Shown: piece by piece, positions 51,845 to 60,961 of the stretch
Layout: each line of letters opens with the position of its first letter
Position numbering within the stretch: the stretch's first letter is position 1
Assembly (NCBI GenBank): GCA_963770645.1
Contig: CAVYQL010000003.1
Coordinates: 310,001-374,000 of the forward strand
Direction of reading: 5' to 3'
DNA length: 64,000 nucleotides
Source: Bog-473 sp963770645
GTDB taxonomy: Bacteria; Actinomycetota; Acidimicrobiia; Acidimicrobiales; RAAP-2
The notes under the pieces: model-generated
The model's database searches: none
What the model saw: only the letters and a program-made list of their open reading frames with translations
Told to the model about the DNA's origin: nothing
Program-made: the position numbers and the translations under genes

Positions 51845-52302
51845 GGTGCCTCACCGCCGACACCGGTCTCCTTGCCTGCCGCCACAGAGCGCACTCCTGA
51901 GCGGACGATGGCGGCACCCAGGCACAACCACAGGAAGAAGACGACGGCTTTGAGGGCGGTATAGCGATCGACCGCATCCACCATGGAGCTCAGCGTGGGG
52001 TGCTGCGCGCGGCTGCCGGCCGTCAGGTACTGGACGAGCTCCCACGCCACCACGGCGGCCAGGAGGACGACCCATGGCGCGAACGGATGACGAACGCCGT
52101 CCGCCGACGCACGCGGACGTGCCCGGGTGCGAAGCGGCCAGCGCACCACGACCGCCACGGCCAAGGCACCGATCGGCAGCGCCGTCACCAGGTCGGCCTG
52201 CCAGGTGAACGGTGTCGTCGCGGCGGCGGCCACCGAGTAGGCGGCGCCCAGCACCAACGCCGTTGCCCGCCGCTGGTCGCTCGCTGCGGCGGGCACGGGC
52301 AC
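51841..52302 (-). CDS. Membrane protein of unknown function
   Basis: 153 residues with four hydrophobic segments: ATALVLGAAYSVAAAATTPF, LVTALPIGALAVAVVV, FAPWVVLLAAVVAWELVQYLT and ALKAVVFFLWLCLGAAIV. A short acidic/aromatic loop (GSRAQHPTLSSMVDAVDRYT) lies between the last two. No transporter or enzyme motif is evident. It starts 8 bp after ygfZ and overlaps the small two-helix gene by 4 bp. Confidence 0.65.
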   Translation of the reverse strand: MPVPAAASDQRRATALVLGAAYSVAAAATTPFTWQADLVTALPIGALAVAVVVRWPLRTRARPRASADGVRHPFAPWVVLLAAVVAWELVQYLTAGSRAQHPTLSSMVDAVDRYTALKAVVFFLWLCLGAAIVRSGVRSVAAGKETGVGGEAP

Positions 52303-52310
52303 GCCCTGGC

Positions 52311-53315
52311 TCAGGCCGCGCCGACCCGACCGACCATCGGGAGCGTCGTGACGCCGGCGGGCCTGGAGCCACCCACACCCTCACCCGATCGGACGCGGAT
52401 GGGACCGGGGGCCTCGACGGTGCGGTGCAGGTAGCCGAGGGCCACCCACGCTCCGAGCTCAGGGCTCCAGGCGGCCGATGTGATGGAGCCCATCACCTTG
52501 TCCTCTGCCGCACCGTCGCCCGCAGGGGCGGTCCCGGCGTGGAGTGTCATGCCACGAGTCAGCGGCTCCGCCTCGGGCGGGCCCTCCGGCGCGACCACGC
52601 CGACCAGCCGGCGCGCCACGTTGGAGCCACGGGAATCGATGCGCGCCACCAGTTCTTGGCCCGTGTAACAGCCCTTGGTGAAACTCACCGTGCGCTCCAC
52701 CAGTCCCGCCTCGGCCGCAATCGTCTTGTTCGTCAGTTCCGATCCCATTGCCGGGATCCCAGAGGCAATCCGGCAGGCCTCGACCGCATCCGCTCCGCAC
52801 GCCACCACGCCCTCGGGCATGTCCACCGCCTCAGGCCCGAGCACGACATCGCCAGGTCCCAGCAAGTCGACGCCCGTCCAGCCGTTCCATGCGAAAGGCA
52901 GCGACAGCACGCCGCGCTCCGCCAGCACCGTCAGCAGCCCCGCCGCTGCATCTCCGACGGCGTCACCCCGCAAGGACAGGCAGCGCCAGGGGATCGCCTC
53001 GATCTCCACCTTGGACCGGAGCAGGAACCGACGCAGCCGAGCCGTCACCGCGTCGCCGTAGCCGCCCTCGACGTCGAGGACGAAGCTCAGACCGTCCCGG
53101 CGGGTCACCCGCAGCAGGGCCGACAGCTTCCCGTCGGGCTCGAGCAGCAGCGTGTCGGCTGACGCCCCGACCGAGAGCGTCGCGAGGTCCTGGCTCAGTT
53201 GCCCCTGCAGGTAAGTCTCGGCATCGGGCCCGCCCACCGTCAGCACGTCGCGCGGGGCTCGATACGCACCCGCCCCGTGACGCAGCGCCTCGGTCTCGAA
53301 CCCGGACGCGCTCAC
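52311..53315 (-). CDS. ygfZ: Folate-binding protein YgfZ / GcvT-like
   Basis: About 334 residues from GTG 53315, whose GTGA overlaps the trpE stop. The fold is that of aminomethyltransferase-like proteins: LTVGGPDAETYLQGQLSQDL, LLLEPDGKLSALLRV and, decisively, the family signature KGCYTGQELVARI with the conserved Cys. YgfZ helps repair or assemble certain iron-sulfur enzymes with the aid of tetrahydrofolate. Its location between trpE and small membrane-protein genes gives no direct functional clue beyond likely co-transcription. Confidence 0.88.
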   Translation of the reverse strand: MSASGFETEALRHGAGAYRAPRDVLTVGGPDAETYLQGQLSQDLATLSVGASADTLLLEPDGKLSALLRVTRRDGLSFVLDVEGGYGDAVTARLRRFLLRSKVEIEAIPWRCLSLRGDAVGDAAAGLLTVLAERGVLSLPFAWNGWTGVDLLGPGDVVLGPEAVDMPEGVVACGADAVEACRIASGIPAMGSELTNKTIAAEAGLVERTVSFTKGCYTGQELVARIDSRGSNVARRLVGVVAPEGPPEAEPLTRGMTLHAGTAPAGDGAAEDKVMGSITSAAWSPELGAWVALGYLHRTVEAPGPIRVRSGEGVGGSRPAGVTTLPMVGRVGAA

Positions 53316-54901
53316 CGGCCCGCCATGGCGCGCCGTGCCGCGCCCATCCGGCGCGCCGCCGTCACCGCCACCAGCAGCGCGCTGGCCTTGTGGGCGCACT
53401 CCTCGTCCTCGCTCGTGGGGTCGCTGTCCGCGACGATCCCCGCGCCCGCCTGCACGCTGGCCCGGCCGTCGGGCATCACCACCATGGTCCGGATGGCGAT
53501 GGCGGTGTCGATGTTGCCCGAGAAGTCGATGTACCCGACGACGCCCCCGTAGACCCCGCGCTTGGTCGGCTCGAGCTCGTCGATGATCTCCATCGCCCGC
53601 ACCTTGGGCGCGCCCGACAACGTGCCCGCCGGCAGCGTCGCCCGCAGGACGTCGATCGGGCCCTTGTCCTCGGCGAGCTCGCCTGACACCTGCGAGGTGA
53701 TGTGCATGATGTGGCTGTAGCGCTCGATGGTCATGAGCTCATCGACCTTCTCGGTGCCGAAGCGCACCACTCGGCCGACGTCGTTTCGTGCGAGGTCGAC
53801 CAACATGATGTGCTCGGCGAGCTCCTTGGGGTCCTCAGCCAGCTCGCCCTCCAAGAGACGGTCGTGCTGCTCGCTCTCGCCGCGGGGGCGAGACCCGGCG
53901 ATCGGCCGGGAGATGACCATCCCGTCGCGCAGGCGCACCATGGGCTCGGGCGACGCGCCGACGACGGTGAGTTCGGGGAAACGCAGGAAGTACAGGTACG
54001 GGCTCGGGTTGAGGAGTCGCAAGGCCCGGTAGACGTCGAAGGGGTCCGCGTCGAGCTCGAGGTCGTAGCGCTGCGAGAGCACCACCTGGAAGATGTCGCC
54101 AGCGCGGATGTAGTCCTTGGCGACAGCGATGGCCGCGGTGTAGTCCACCGCGCTCATCGTGCGGGAGGCGTCGGCCTTCTCGAGGCCCGGCGGCGGCGCG
54201 GCGATCAGCTCACCGGTCGCTCCGGCGCCTCCCGGCCTCGCGCAGTCGGCTGCCAGTTCGGCCAGCCGCGCACAGGCGTCCCCGTATGCAGCCGCGACGG
54301 CATCCTCGTCGACGACGCCATCGGGAGCCTCAGGCACCACCACGTTGTCGACGAGCATGATGCGCTGGCGCCAGTGGTCAAAGGCGCAGAATTCGCCGAT
54401 GACGACGAGCGCGGCGTCCGGGTGCCCGAGATCGTCGGCCGGCGGGTGCGGCAGCCGCTCGACTTCGCGCACGACGTCGTAGCCGAGATACCCGACGAGT
54501 CCCCCGTGCAACGGCGGCAAGCCGCTCAGGACCGGCGACTGGTAGCGGGTCACCAGCGCCTCGACGGCCGCCAAGATCCCGTCCTCCGAGGGCGTCAACC
54601 CGAGCCGGCCCGTGGTCTCGACCCTGGGGCCGCGCGCGGTGAGCGTCGCCAGCGGCCGGCGCCCGACGAAGGAGTACCGGCCCCAGCGCTCGCCTCCCTC
54701 GACAGACTCGAAGAGGAAACCCTCGCCGTCGCCGACCACGTTGGCGAAACAGGTGACCGGCGTGAGGGTGTCAGCGACCATCTCGCACCACACGGGCACG
54801 ATCGTGTGCTCCTTGGCGAGCGCGGTGAACTCAGCGAGATCGGGTCGAAAGCCGAGCGCGCCCGGGCCCGACTCGGGGCTCGGGGCGCCACGGGAGGTCA
54901 C
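53312..54901 (-). CDS. trpE: Anthranilate synthase component I
   Basis: About 529 residues from GTG 54901 (GTGA overlap with hisI stop). Feedback-site region FLFESVEGGERWGRYSFVG is near the N-terminus; the chorismate-binding core contains GDIFQVVLSQRYDL, LYFLRFPELTVVGASPEPMVR, RPIAGSRPRGE, AEHIMLVDLARNDVGRV, GTLSGAPKVRAMEIIDELEP and GYIDFSGNIDTAIAIRT. It makes anthranilate from chorismate with the glutaminase TrpG, whose gene is not in the window. The ESxE-like inhibitor-binding serine suggests control by tryptophan. Confidence 0.95.
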   Translation of the reverse strand: MTSRGAPSPESGPGALGFRPDLAEFTALAKEHTIVPVWCEMVADTLTPVTCFANVVGDGEGFLFESVEGGERWGRYSFVGRRPLATLTARGPRVETTGRLGLTPSEDGILAAVEALVTRYQSPVLSGLPPLHGGLVGYLGYDVVREVERLPHPPADDLGHPDAALVVIGEFCAFDHWRQRIMLVDNVVVPEAPDGVVDEDAVAAAYGDACARLAELAADCARPGGAGATGELIAAPPPGLEKADASRTMSAVDYTAAIAVAKDYIRAGDIFQVVLSQRYDLELDADPFDVYRALRLLNPSPYLYFLRFPELTVVGASPEPMVRLRDGMVISRPIAGSRPRGESEQHDRLLEGELAEDPKELAEHIMLVDLARNDVGRVVRFGTEKVDELMTIERYSHIMHITSQVSGELAEDKGPIDVLRATLPAGTLSGAPKVRAMEIIDELEPTKRGVYGGVVGYIDFSGNIDTAIAIRTMVVMPDGRASVQAGAGIVADSDPTSEDEECAHKASALLVAVTAARRMGAARRAMAGR

Positions 54902-55332
54902 GGCGCGGGCACGCCCGGGCCCGTGCCGATCGAGCGATAGAAGCAGCTGTGCTCCCCCGTGTGACACGCGCCGCGCCCATGCTGGTCCACCAGGACGACG
55001 AGCGCGTCGCCGTCGCAGTCGATCCGTACCTCGCGGACGTACTGGCGGTCGCCGGAGGTCTCCCCCTTCTGCCAATACTCCTGACGGCTGCGGCTGTAGA
55101 ACCACGTGCGCCCCGTCGTCAGCGTGCGGCGAAGGGCCTCCGCGTCCATGTAGGCCACCGTCAACACGGTCTTGTCGGTGGCGTCTTGGACGATGGCCGG
55201 TACGAGCCCGTCGGCGTCCTTGGCGAAGTCCACGGCGCTGACGAGCTCCTCGTCGATGCGCAGGGGAACGCCCTGCGGCACGGCCGGCGGCACGGCGGAC
55301 GCGGTGGAGGCCTCGGCCCCGGGGGCGCTCAA
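54898..55332 (-). CDS. hisI: Phosphoribosyl-AMP cyclohydrolase
   Basis: 144 residues. VLTVAYMDAEALRRTLTTGRTWFYSRSR and YWQKGETSGDRQYVREV are the family core; the metal-binding cysteines are in IDCDGDALVVLVDQ and GRGACHTGEHSCFY. This is the HisI domain alone; the HisE pyrophosphohydrolase is not fused and not in the window. The N-terminal 22 residues are Ala/Pro-rich and not conserved. ATG overlaps the groES-like stop by 4 bp. Confidence 0.94.
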   Translation of the reverse strand: MSAPGAEASTASAVPPAVPQGVPLRIDEELVSAVDFAKDADGLVPAIVQDATDKTVLTVAYMDAEALRRTLTTGRTWFYSRSRQEYWQKGETSGDRQYVREVRIDCDGDALVVLVDQHGRGACHTGEHSCFYRSIGTGPGVPAP

Positions 55333-55781
55333 AGGTAGAGCCCCGTGCCGCTGTCGTTGCGGGGCGAGGCGATCGCGTGGATGTCCCGCTCGCGCAGAAT
55401 CACGTACTCCTCACCGTGCACCTCGACCTCGAAGCGATCCTCGGGGTTGAACAGCACCGTGTCGCCGACTTTGACCGTCCGGACGTGCGGCCCCACCGCC
55501 ACCGCCTCGGCCCAAGTCAGACGGCGGGTGATCTGGGCGGTGGCGGGAATCAGGATCCCGGCGCGGGACCGGCGCTCGCCGTCGGTCGGCGAGATCTGCA
55601 CCATGACGCGGTCGAAGAGCACCGAGATGGGCTGTTTCTCATCGACCTTGTCCTTGGCCAGCTGGTTCCGGCCAGCCTTGGCCGGGCTTGCCGTGCTGGC
55701 CGTGCTGGCGGTGTTGGCCGCGCTGGCGGTGCTGGTCCCGTTCTTCGCCGTCGAGGTGGGCACCCTCGCACGGTACCGCAC
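55329..55781 (-). CDS. GroES-family co-chaperonin-like protein with low-complexity N-terminal extension
   Basis: 150 residues from GTG 55781. The last 95 residues are a GroES-type domain: VLFDRVMVQISPTDGERRSRAGI, LIPATAQITRRLTWAEAV, VGPHVRTVKVGDTVLFNPEDR, GEEYVILRERDIHAIA and GTGLYL at the end, as in a distinct actinobacterial co-chaperone branch. The first 50 residues are a Thr/Ala/Ser repeat (STASAANTASTASTAS), probably disordered. No groEL is nearby. Insertion between hisF and hisI on the same strand is unusual; function in that context is unknown. Confidence 0.75.
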   Translation of the reverse strand: MRYRARVPTSTAKNGTSTASAANTASTASTASPAKAGRNQLAKDKVDEKQPISVLFDRVMVQISPTDGERRSRAGILIPATAQITRRLTWAEAVAVGPHVRTVKVGDTVLFNPEDRFEVEVHGEEYVILRERDIHAIASPRNDSGTGLYL

Positions 55782-55858
55782 GAGACTGCCCGCCCAGGTC
55801 AGGGGCCGCGCGTCCTGCCCGACACCCGGTGCTCGCCGTCACCCGGCCTGAGCCAGGC

Positions 55859-56620
55859 TCACACCGGCCGGACCGTCACACCGTGGTCCCTCAGGTACGC
55901 CTTGGCCTCACCGATCGTGAACTCGCGCCGGTGGAAGATCGACGCCGCGAGCACGGCGTCCGCGCCACCCTCGAGCGCGCCGTCGACCAGGTCCTGTAAC
56001 CGACCGACGCCGCCGGACGCGACGACCGGTATGTCGACCGCGTCGACCACCGCCCGCGTCAACGCCAGGTCGAAGCCGTCACGGGTGCCGTCCCGGTCCA
56101 TCGACGTCAACAGGATCTCCCCCGCGCCGTTCCCGGCGCATTCGGCCGCCCACGCCACCGCGTCGCGACCCGCCGGATTGCGCCCTCCGTGCGTGTAGAC
56201 CTCCCACCCGCCATCGGGGCACGCCCGCGCGTCGATCGCCACGACCGCGCACTGGCCCCCGAACTCGTCGGCGATGTCACGCACCAACTCGGGTCGTTCG
56301 ACGGCGGCCGTGTTCACCGCGATCTTGTCCGCCCCGGCCCGGAGGAGGCGGCGTGCATCCTCAGCCGCCCGGACTCCCCCACCCACCGTCAGCGGGATGA
56401 AGACCTCTTCGGCGGTGCGAGCCACCACCTCGACCATGGTGTCGCGGCCATCGGAGGATGCCGTGATGTCGAGAAAGGTCACCTCGTCGGCACCTTCGGC
56501 GTCGTACCGGGCGGCCAGCTCCACCGGGTCGCCCTCGTCGGTCAGGTCCACGAAGCGCACGCCCTTGACGACCCGACCGCCGGTCACGTCGAGACACGGG
56601 ATCAGTCGGACGCTGCGCAC
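55859..56620 (-). CDS. hisF: Imidazole glycerol phosphate synthase subunit HisF
   Basis: 253 residues from GTG 56620, which gives VRSVRLIPCLDVTGGRVVKG, the usual N-terminus with the catalytic Asp in CLDV. FVDLTDEGDPVELA, VTFLDITASSDGR, IPLTVGGGVRAAED, AVVAIDARACPDGGWEVYTHGGR, GEILLTSMDRDGTRDGFD (second catalytic Asp) and VVASGGVGRLQDLVDG follow. It forms the cyclase half of the HisFH complex. It overlaps the hisA 3' end by 19 bp. Open sequence upstream in this frame is shadow of hisA. Confidence 0.95.
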   Translation of the reverse strand: MRSVRLIPCLDVTGGRVVKGVRFVDLTDEGDPVELAARYDAEGADEVTFLDITASSDGRDTMVEVVARTAEEVFIPLTVGGGVRAAEDARRLLRAGADKIAVNTAAVERPELVRDIADEFGGQCAVVAIDARACPDGGWEVYTHGGRNPAGRDAVAWAAECAGNGAGEILLTSMDRDGTRDGFDLALTRAVVDAVDIPVVASGGVGRLQDLVDGALEGGADAVLAASIFHRREFTIGEAKAYLRDHGVTVRPV

Positions 56621-57359
56621 GCGGCAAGACCCTCCTCCACGCTGAAACGACCCTCCACGAGCGCCTTCCCCACGATCGCCCCGGACAGTCGCCGTGCGGA
56701 CGAGCCGAGGCCGGCCAGGGCCACGAGGTCGCTCGTTGCCCCAACCCCGCCCGACGCCACCACGGGAAGCGCTGTGGCCGCGAGCAGCGCCCTCAGGCCT
56801 TCGAGGTCGGGCCCAGACAGCATGCCGTCGTGTGCCACGGCGGTGGCCACCACTGCGCCCAGTGGCTCGTGCGCCCACAACTCCAACAAGTCGGTGACCG
56901 CCTGGCCGGATCCGGCCAGCCACCCCTGGGCCTGGGCCTCCGCCACGCCATCCGAGCCCACCCGGTAGTCGAGCCCGACCGCGACTTGGCCCGGCCACCG
57001 GCGCGCGCATCGTCCGGCTAGTGCGGGCTCTTGCAGGGCGGCCGTGCCCAGCACGACCCGTGCCACACCGGATGCGAGGACCTCTTCGGCGTCGTCCTCC
57101 GACCTGATCCCACCGCCGAATTCGACCTTGACCTCACCGTCATGAGCGAGACGGACGATCTCGGCCAGGACGGACCGCTCGTGCGGAATGCCCGTACGGG
57201 CCCCCTCGAGATCGACGACGTGGATCCAGCGCGCGCCCCGGCCACGTAACAGGCCGCCAGGGCCGCCGGGTCGCCGTAGCGCGCCTCGCGGGCGAAGTCC
57301 CCCTGGGTCAGGCGCACGGCCGCCCCTGCCCGCAGGTCGATGGCAGGCAGCAACTCCAT
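56602..57359 (-). CDS. hisA: HisA phosphoribosylformimino isomerase, with an apparent frameshift near 57229-57236
   Basis: The N-terminus MELLPAIDLRAGAAVRLTQG with the catalytic Asp reads from ATG 57359, but in one frame it degenerates after CYVAGAR. The rest, ARWIHVVDLEGARTG, VKVEFGGGIRSEDD, ARVVLGTAALQEPAL, VAVGLDYR and LPVVASGGVGATSD, lies in another frame. The switch is inside GCGCGCGC (57229-57236): two bases too many, or one too few, near GCGCGCTGGATCC. Repaired, it is about 252 residues. HisA converts ProFAR to PRFAR. Histidine synthesis being otherwise intact here, sequencing error is likely. Confidence 0.9.
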
Positions 57360-57988
57360 CAGTGCGCCCCCGTCGATACCAGGCGCACGAAGTTGGCCAG
57401 CAGCGCCAGCCCCGTGGCCCCTGACTTCTCAGGGTGGAACTGCGCCCCCCACAGCGTGCCCCGGGCCGCCAAGGCCGCGACCGAGCCGCCGTAGTCGCAC
57501 ACCGCCACGGTCTCGTCCCCGACTGGCGGGGCAAAGGAGTGGACGAAGTACACCCACGGGCGCTCACCCAGTCCCTCCAGGGCCATGGGCGCCCCACCAC
57601 CGCACACCTCCAGGGTGTTCCACTGCATCTGCGGGTGCTTGACCCCAGGAGGCAATGCACCGATGGTGCCGGGGAACACGCCGAGACCGGCTGCGCCGGG
57701 GCTCTCCACCGAGCACTCGTAGAGGAGCTGGAAACCCACGCACACGCCGAAGAACGGCACCATGGCCTCGAGCGCGGCACGGGCCGGCTGCTCGAGACCG
57801 CTCTCACGCAGCGCCCGCGCGCACGCACCGAACGCCCCCACCCCGGGCAGCACCACACCGTCGGCTGCCTCGACGGACGCCGCGTCGGTCACGAGGCGCG
57901 CGTCGGACCCGACGTGCTGGAGGGCCTTCTCGGCCGATCGCAAATTCCCGATGCCATAGTCGAGGACGGCAATACGTGGGCCCGTCAC
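57359..57988 (-). CDS. hisH: Imidazole glycerol phosphate synthase glutaminase subunit HisH
   Basis: About 209 residues from GTG 57988 (GTGA overlap with hisB stop). RIAVLDYGIGNLRSAEKAL opens the class I amidotransferase; the nucleophile Cys is in FFGVCVGFQLLYE, with the His/Glu pair in LWGAQFHPEKSG. PGVGAFGACARAL forms the oxyanion region. It supplies ammonia to HisF. The stop overlaps the hisA ATG by one base (TGATG). Confidence 0.94.
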   Translation of the reverse strand: MTGPRIAVLDYGIGNLRSAEKALQHVGSDARLVTDAASVEAADGVVLPGVGAFGACARALRESGLEQPARAALEAMVPFFGVCVGFQLLYECSVESPGAAGLGVFPGTIGALPPGVKHPQMQWNTLEVCGGGAPMALEGLGERPWVYFVHSFAPPVGDETVAVCDYGGSVAALAARGTLWGAQFHPEKSGATGLALLANFVRLVSTGAH

Positions 57989-58587
57989 AGGCTCCCCTTC
58001 GTCGAGGGGATGCCACCTCCCTCGACACGGACGGCGTCGCGCAGGCAGCGAGCGACTCCCTTGAAACTGGCCTCGAGCATGTGGTGGGTGTTCTTGCCCT
58101 CGACGCAACGAATGTGGAGCGTCACGTTGGCCGCCGTCACGAACGCACGCCAGAACTCCTCCGCCAGCTGCGGGTTGAACGGCGGCGTCCCGAGCCCCGG
58201 TGTGTCGGGGGCGAAGTCGAGGCCGTAGGCGAGGTACGGCCGACCCGACAGATCCAGCGCCACTTCGATCAACGCCTCGTCGAGCGGTATGAGCATGGAG
58301 GCGAACCGGCGCACCCCCGCCTTGTCGCCCAGGGCTTCGGCCAGGCAAACCCCGAGGACGATGCCGACGTCCTCGACGGTGTGGTGGGCGTCGACGTGCA
58401 GATCACCTTGCGCGTGCACAGTGAGGTCGAAGGAGGCGTGCCGGCCGAGCTGGTCCACCATGTGGTCGAAGAACGGCAGTCCGGTGCTGACCTCGGTACG
58501 GCCGGAACCGTCGACGACCAGCGTGGCGGCGACGGTTGTCTCCTTGGTGGCGCGCTCCTTGGTGGCGCGGCGGGCGTCGGTGCTCAC
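57985..58587 (-). CDS. hisB: Imidazoleglycerol-phosphate dehydratase
   Basis: 200 residues. The two metal-binding segments FFDHMVDQLGRHASFDL and HHTVEDVGIVLG plus GRPYLAYG, FFDHM duplicates such as EEFWRAFVTAANVTLHIR and KNTHHMLEASFKGVARCLRDA are characteristic. It is the dehydratase alone, without the phosphatase domain found in Enterobacteria. ATG overlaps the hisC stop by 4 bp. Confidence 0.95.
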   Translation of the reverse strand: MSTDARRATKERATKETTVAATLVVDGSGRTEVSTGLPFFDHMVDQLGRHASFDLTVHAQGDLHVDAHHTVEDVGIVLGVCLAEALGDKAGVRRFASMLIPLDEALIEVALDLSGRPYLAYGLDFAPDTPGLGTPPFNPQLAEEFWRAFVTAANVTLHIRCVEGKNTHHMLEASFKGVARCLRDAVRVEGGGIPSTKGSL

Positions 58588-59648
58588 AAGCTCTCCTTCA
58601 AGGCGTGGAGGAATCGGTCGTTCTCATCCGGCGTCCCGATGGTGACACGCAGGCAGCCGCGCAGGCCTTCCCAGCTGGCGCAGTTGCGGATCAGAACCGA
58701 CTGCGAGAGCAGCGAGCGCCACACGTCGTCTGCGTCGCGCTCACGGGGACGGAAGAGGATGAAATTCGCGTCGGAGGGCCACGAGTCCACCGGCAGGTCG
58801 GCCAGCGCGGCGGCGACGCGGCCCCGCTCCTCGGTGATGTTGGCGACGCGTGCTTCCATCTCGGGCACGTGGCGCAGGGCCAGCAGTCCGGCCAGCTGCG
58901 TCTGCACGGAGAGGTGATAGGGCAGGACGACCGCTTCGCATGCGGCGACGACAGCGGGATCCGCCACCAGGTAGCCGAGGCGCGCCCCGGCCATCGCCCA
59001 CGTCTTGGAGAACGTCCGGGTGACCACGAGCCCAGGGTGGGCCGGACCGTGCAGCTCCAGAGCGGACCACGGCGCGAACTGCCCGTACGCCTCGTCCACG
59101 ATCACGAGCCCGGGCGCGGCGCCACAGACGGCAGCGGTCGTCGCCGGCGGCTCGGCCCGGCCGGTCGGGTTGTTCGGCGAGCACAAGAACGTGATGTCGG
59201 GACGCGACTCGCCGAGCAGCGCGACCGCGTCGTCGCGATCGATCTGGAAGTCGTCGTCGCGCGCCCCCTCGACGACCGCGGTGCCGGTGATACGGGCGAT
59301 GTGCGAGTGCAGCGCGTAGGTCGGCTCGAAGAGCAGGGCCTTGCGGCCGGGACCGCCGAAGGCCAGCAGGAGGCACTGGAGGACTTCGTTGGACCCGTTG
59401 GCACAGAAGACCTCTGCTGCGCTGACCCCGTGCAGTCCGGCCACGGCCTCACGGAGTTCCGCGGCCGGCCGGTCGGGATAGCGGTGGAACGAGACGTCCT
59501 CGAGCGCGGCCAGCAGCTCCTCGCGCCACGCCTCGGGCGGCGGCAGCGGCGACTCGTTCGTGTTGAGCCGCACCTCGGCCTCCACCTGCGGTGAGTGATA
59601 ACCCTCCGAGAGGAGCAGATCGGGCCGTACCGGCGGGACGGCGCTCAT
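58584..59648 (-). CDS. hisC: Histidinol-phosphate aminotransferase
   Basis: 354 residues. LNTNESPLPPPEAW, NGSNEVLQCLLLAFGGPGR with the PLP phosphate contacts, LCSPNNPTGRAEPP with the Asn, VIVDEAYGQFA with the Asp, and TFSKTWAMAGARLGYLVAD with the Schiff-base Lys give a complete class I/II aminotransferase of HisC type; RVTIGTPDENDRFL closes it. The enzyme converts imidazole-acetol phosphate to histidinol phosphate. ATG overlaps hisD by 4 bp. Confidence 0.94.
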   Translation of the reverse strand: MSAVPPVRPDLLLSEGYHSPQVEAEVRLNTNESPLPPPEAWREELLAALEDVSFHRYPDRPAAELREAVAGLHGVSAAEVFCANGSNEVLQCLLLAFGGPGRKALLFEPTYALHSHIARITGTAVVEGARDDDFQIDRDDAVALLGESRPDITFLCSPNNPTGRAEPPATTAAVCGAAPGLVIVDEAYGQFAPWSALELHGPAHPGLVVTRTFSKTWAMAGARLGYLVADPAVVAACEAVVLPYHLSVQTQLAGLLALRHVPEMEARVANITEERGRVAAALADLPVDSWPSDANFILFRPRERDADDVWRSLLSQSVLIRNCASWEGLRGCLRVTIGTPDENDRFLHALKESL

Positions 59649-60961
59649 CCACCCGCTCCGTCGTCAAGCGCCTGGAGGCGGAGGCGGACCGAGTCGGCGT
59701 GCGCAGGGAGACCCTCCGCTTCGGCCAGCGTCACCACGTGCGGACCGAGGGCACGCAGCGCGTCCGGCGTGACGTGGACGGCGTGTATGTGTTTGCGAAA
59801 GTCGTCGGCGCGCAGCACGGACGCGAAACGCGCCGTCCTGTTGGTCGGCAAGACGTGATTGGGACCCGCCACGTAGTCACCCATGCTGGCCGGCGACCAC
59901 TCGCCCACGAAGACCGCTCCCGCGTTCTGCACGCTGTCCAGCAGCTGGCGCGCGTCGGGCGCAGGCATCATGAGCTGCAGGTGCTCAGGAGCGACGGCGT
60001 TCGTCACGGCCACCGCGTCCTCCGGCCCATCGACGAGACAGGCGATCCCGGCCGTCGCAAGCGTCGACTCCAGGTCGGCGCGCCGGCTCGACGCCGCCAC
60101 GATGCGGTCCACTTCGGCCGACACGGCCTCCAGGAGATCACCGTCCCAGGTCACCAGCCACGCCAGCCCGTCCGGCCCGTGCTCGGCTTGCACCACCAGG
60201 TCGATGGCAGCAAAGGCGGGCGTGGCCCCCGGTGCGGCCACCACCACGATCTCGGAGGGTCCGGCGAACGCTGAGGCGACGCCCACCACGCCCGACACCT
60301 GGCGCTTCGCCTCGGCGACGTAGGCGTTGCCCGGTCCGGCGATGACATCGACGGCCGGGATGCTCTGAGTGCCATAGGCCATGGCTGCGATCGCCTGAGC
60401 CCCGCCGACGCGGTACACCTCGTCGACCCCGGCGACCGAGGCGGCACACAGCGTGGCATCGTCCACCCGTCCGTCCGAGGCGGGCGGCACACACAGCGCG
60501 ATGCTCCCCACGCCCGCCACCCGTGCCGGCGCGGCGCACATCAAGACCGTGGACGGATACCGGGCCCTCCCGCCCGGAGCGTAAATCCCGGCCCGCCCGA
60601 CCGGCCGTGTCAGGTGGCTGACGGTGATCCCGCCCTCGACCATGTCAGTGGGTGCTTCGCCCTCGTGCTCGTGATAAGCGAGGATGCGCCCGAACGCCAC
60701 TTCCAGCGCCTTGAGCAAGTCGGGCTCGATCCGCGACCGGGCTTCGTCCAGCTCCCCGTCAGGGACCCGCAGGCCGCTGGAGACGTCCACCCCGTCGAGC
60801 TCGGCCGTGTACTGCACGAGCGCCTCGTCCCGCTCGTCGCGGACCCGCTGGAGGATGTGAGCGACGGCGTCGTGGACGTCTGCGCCCGGTGGGGCCGGGC
60901 GCGGCAAGGCAGCGTCGAACGGCGGCCGCGTGCCGCGTAGGTCCAGGACACGGAGGGACAT
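59645..60961 (-). CDS. hisD: Histidinol dehydrogenase
   Basis: 438 residues. VGRAGIYAPGGRARYPSTVLM, VYRVGGAQAIAAMAYGT, IAGPGNAYVAEAKRQVSG, FAGPSEIVVVAA, VQAEHGPDGLAWLVT with zinc/catalytic residues, and GPNHVLPTNRTARFAS with the second His match HisD throughout. It performs the two final oxidations to histidine using NAD and zinc. First gene of the minus-strand his-trp run; the 102 bp to the divergent 61064 gene should hold the promoter. hisG and hisE lie elsewhere. Confidence 0.95.
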   Translation of the reverse strand: MSLRVLDLRGTRPPFDAALPRPAPPGADVHDAVAHILQRVRDERDEALVQYTAELDGVDVSSGLRVPDGELDEARSRIEPDLLKALEVAFGRILAYHEHEGEAPTDMVEGGITVSHLTRPVGRAGIYAPGGRARYPSTVLMCAAPARVAGVGSIALCVPPASDGRVDDATLCAASVAGVDEVYRVGGAQAIAAMAYGTQSIPAVDVIAGPGNAYVAEAKRQVSGVVGVASAFAGPSEIVVVAAPGATPAFAAIDLVVQAEHGPDGLAWLVTWDGDLLEAVSAEVDRIVAASSRRADLESTLATAGIACLVDGPEDAVAVTNAVAPEHLQLMMPAPDARQLLDSVQNAGAVFVGEWSPASMGDYVAGPNHVLPTNRTARFASVLRADDFRKHIHAVHVTPDALRALGPHVVTLAEAEGLPAHADSVRLRLQALDDGAGG

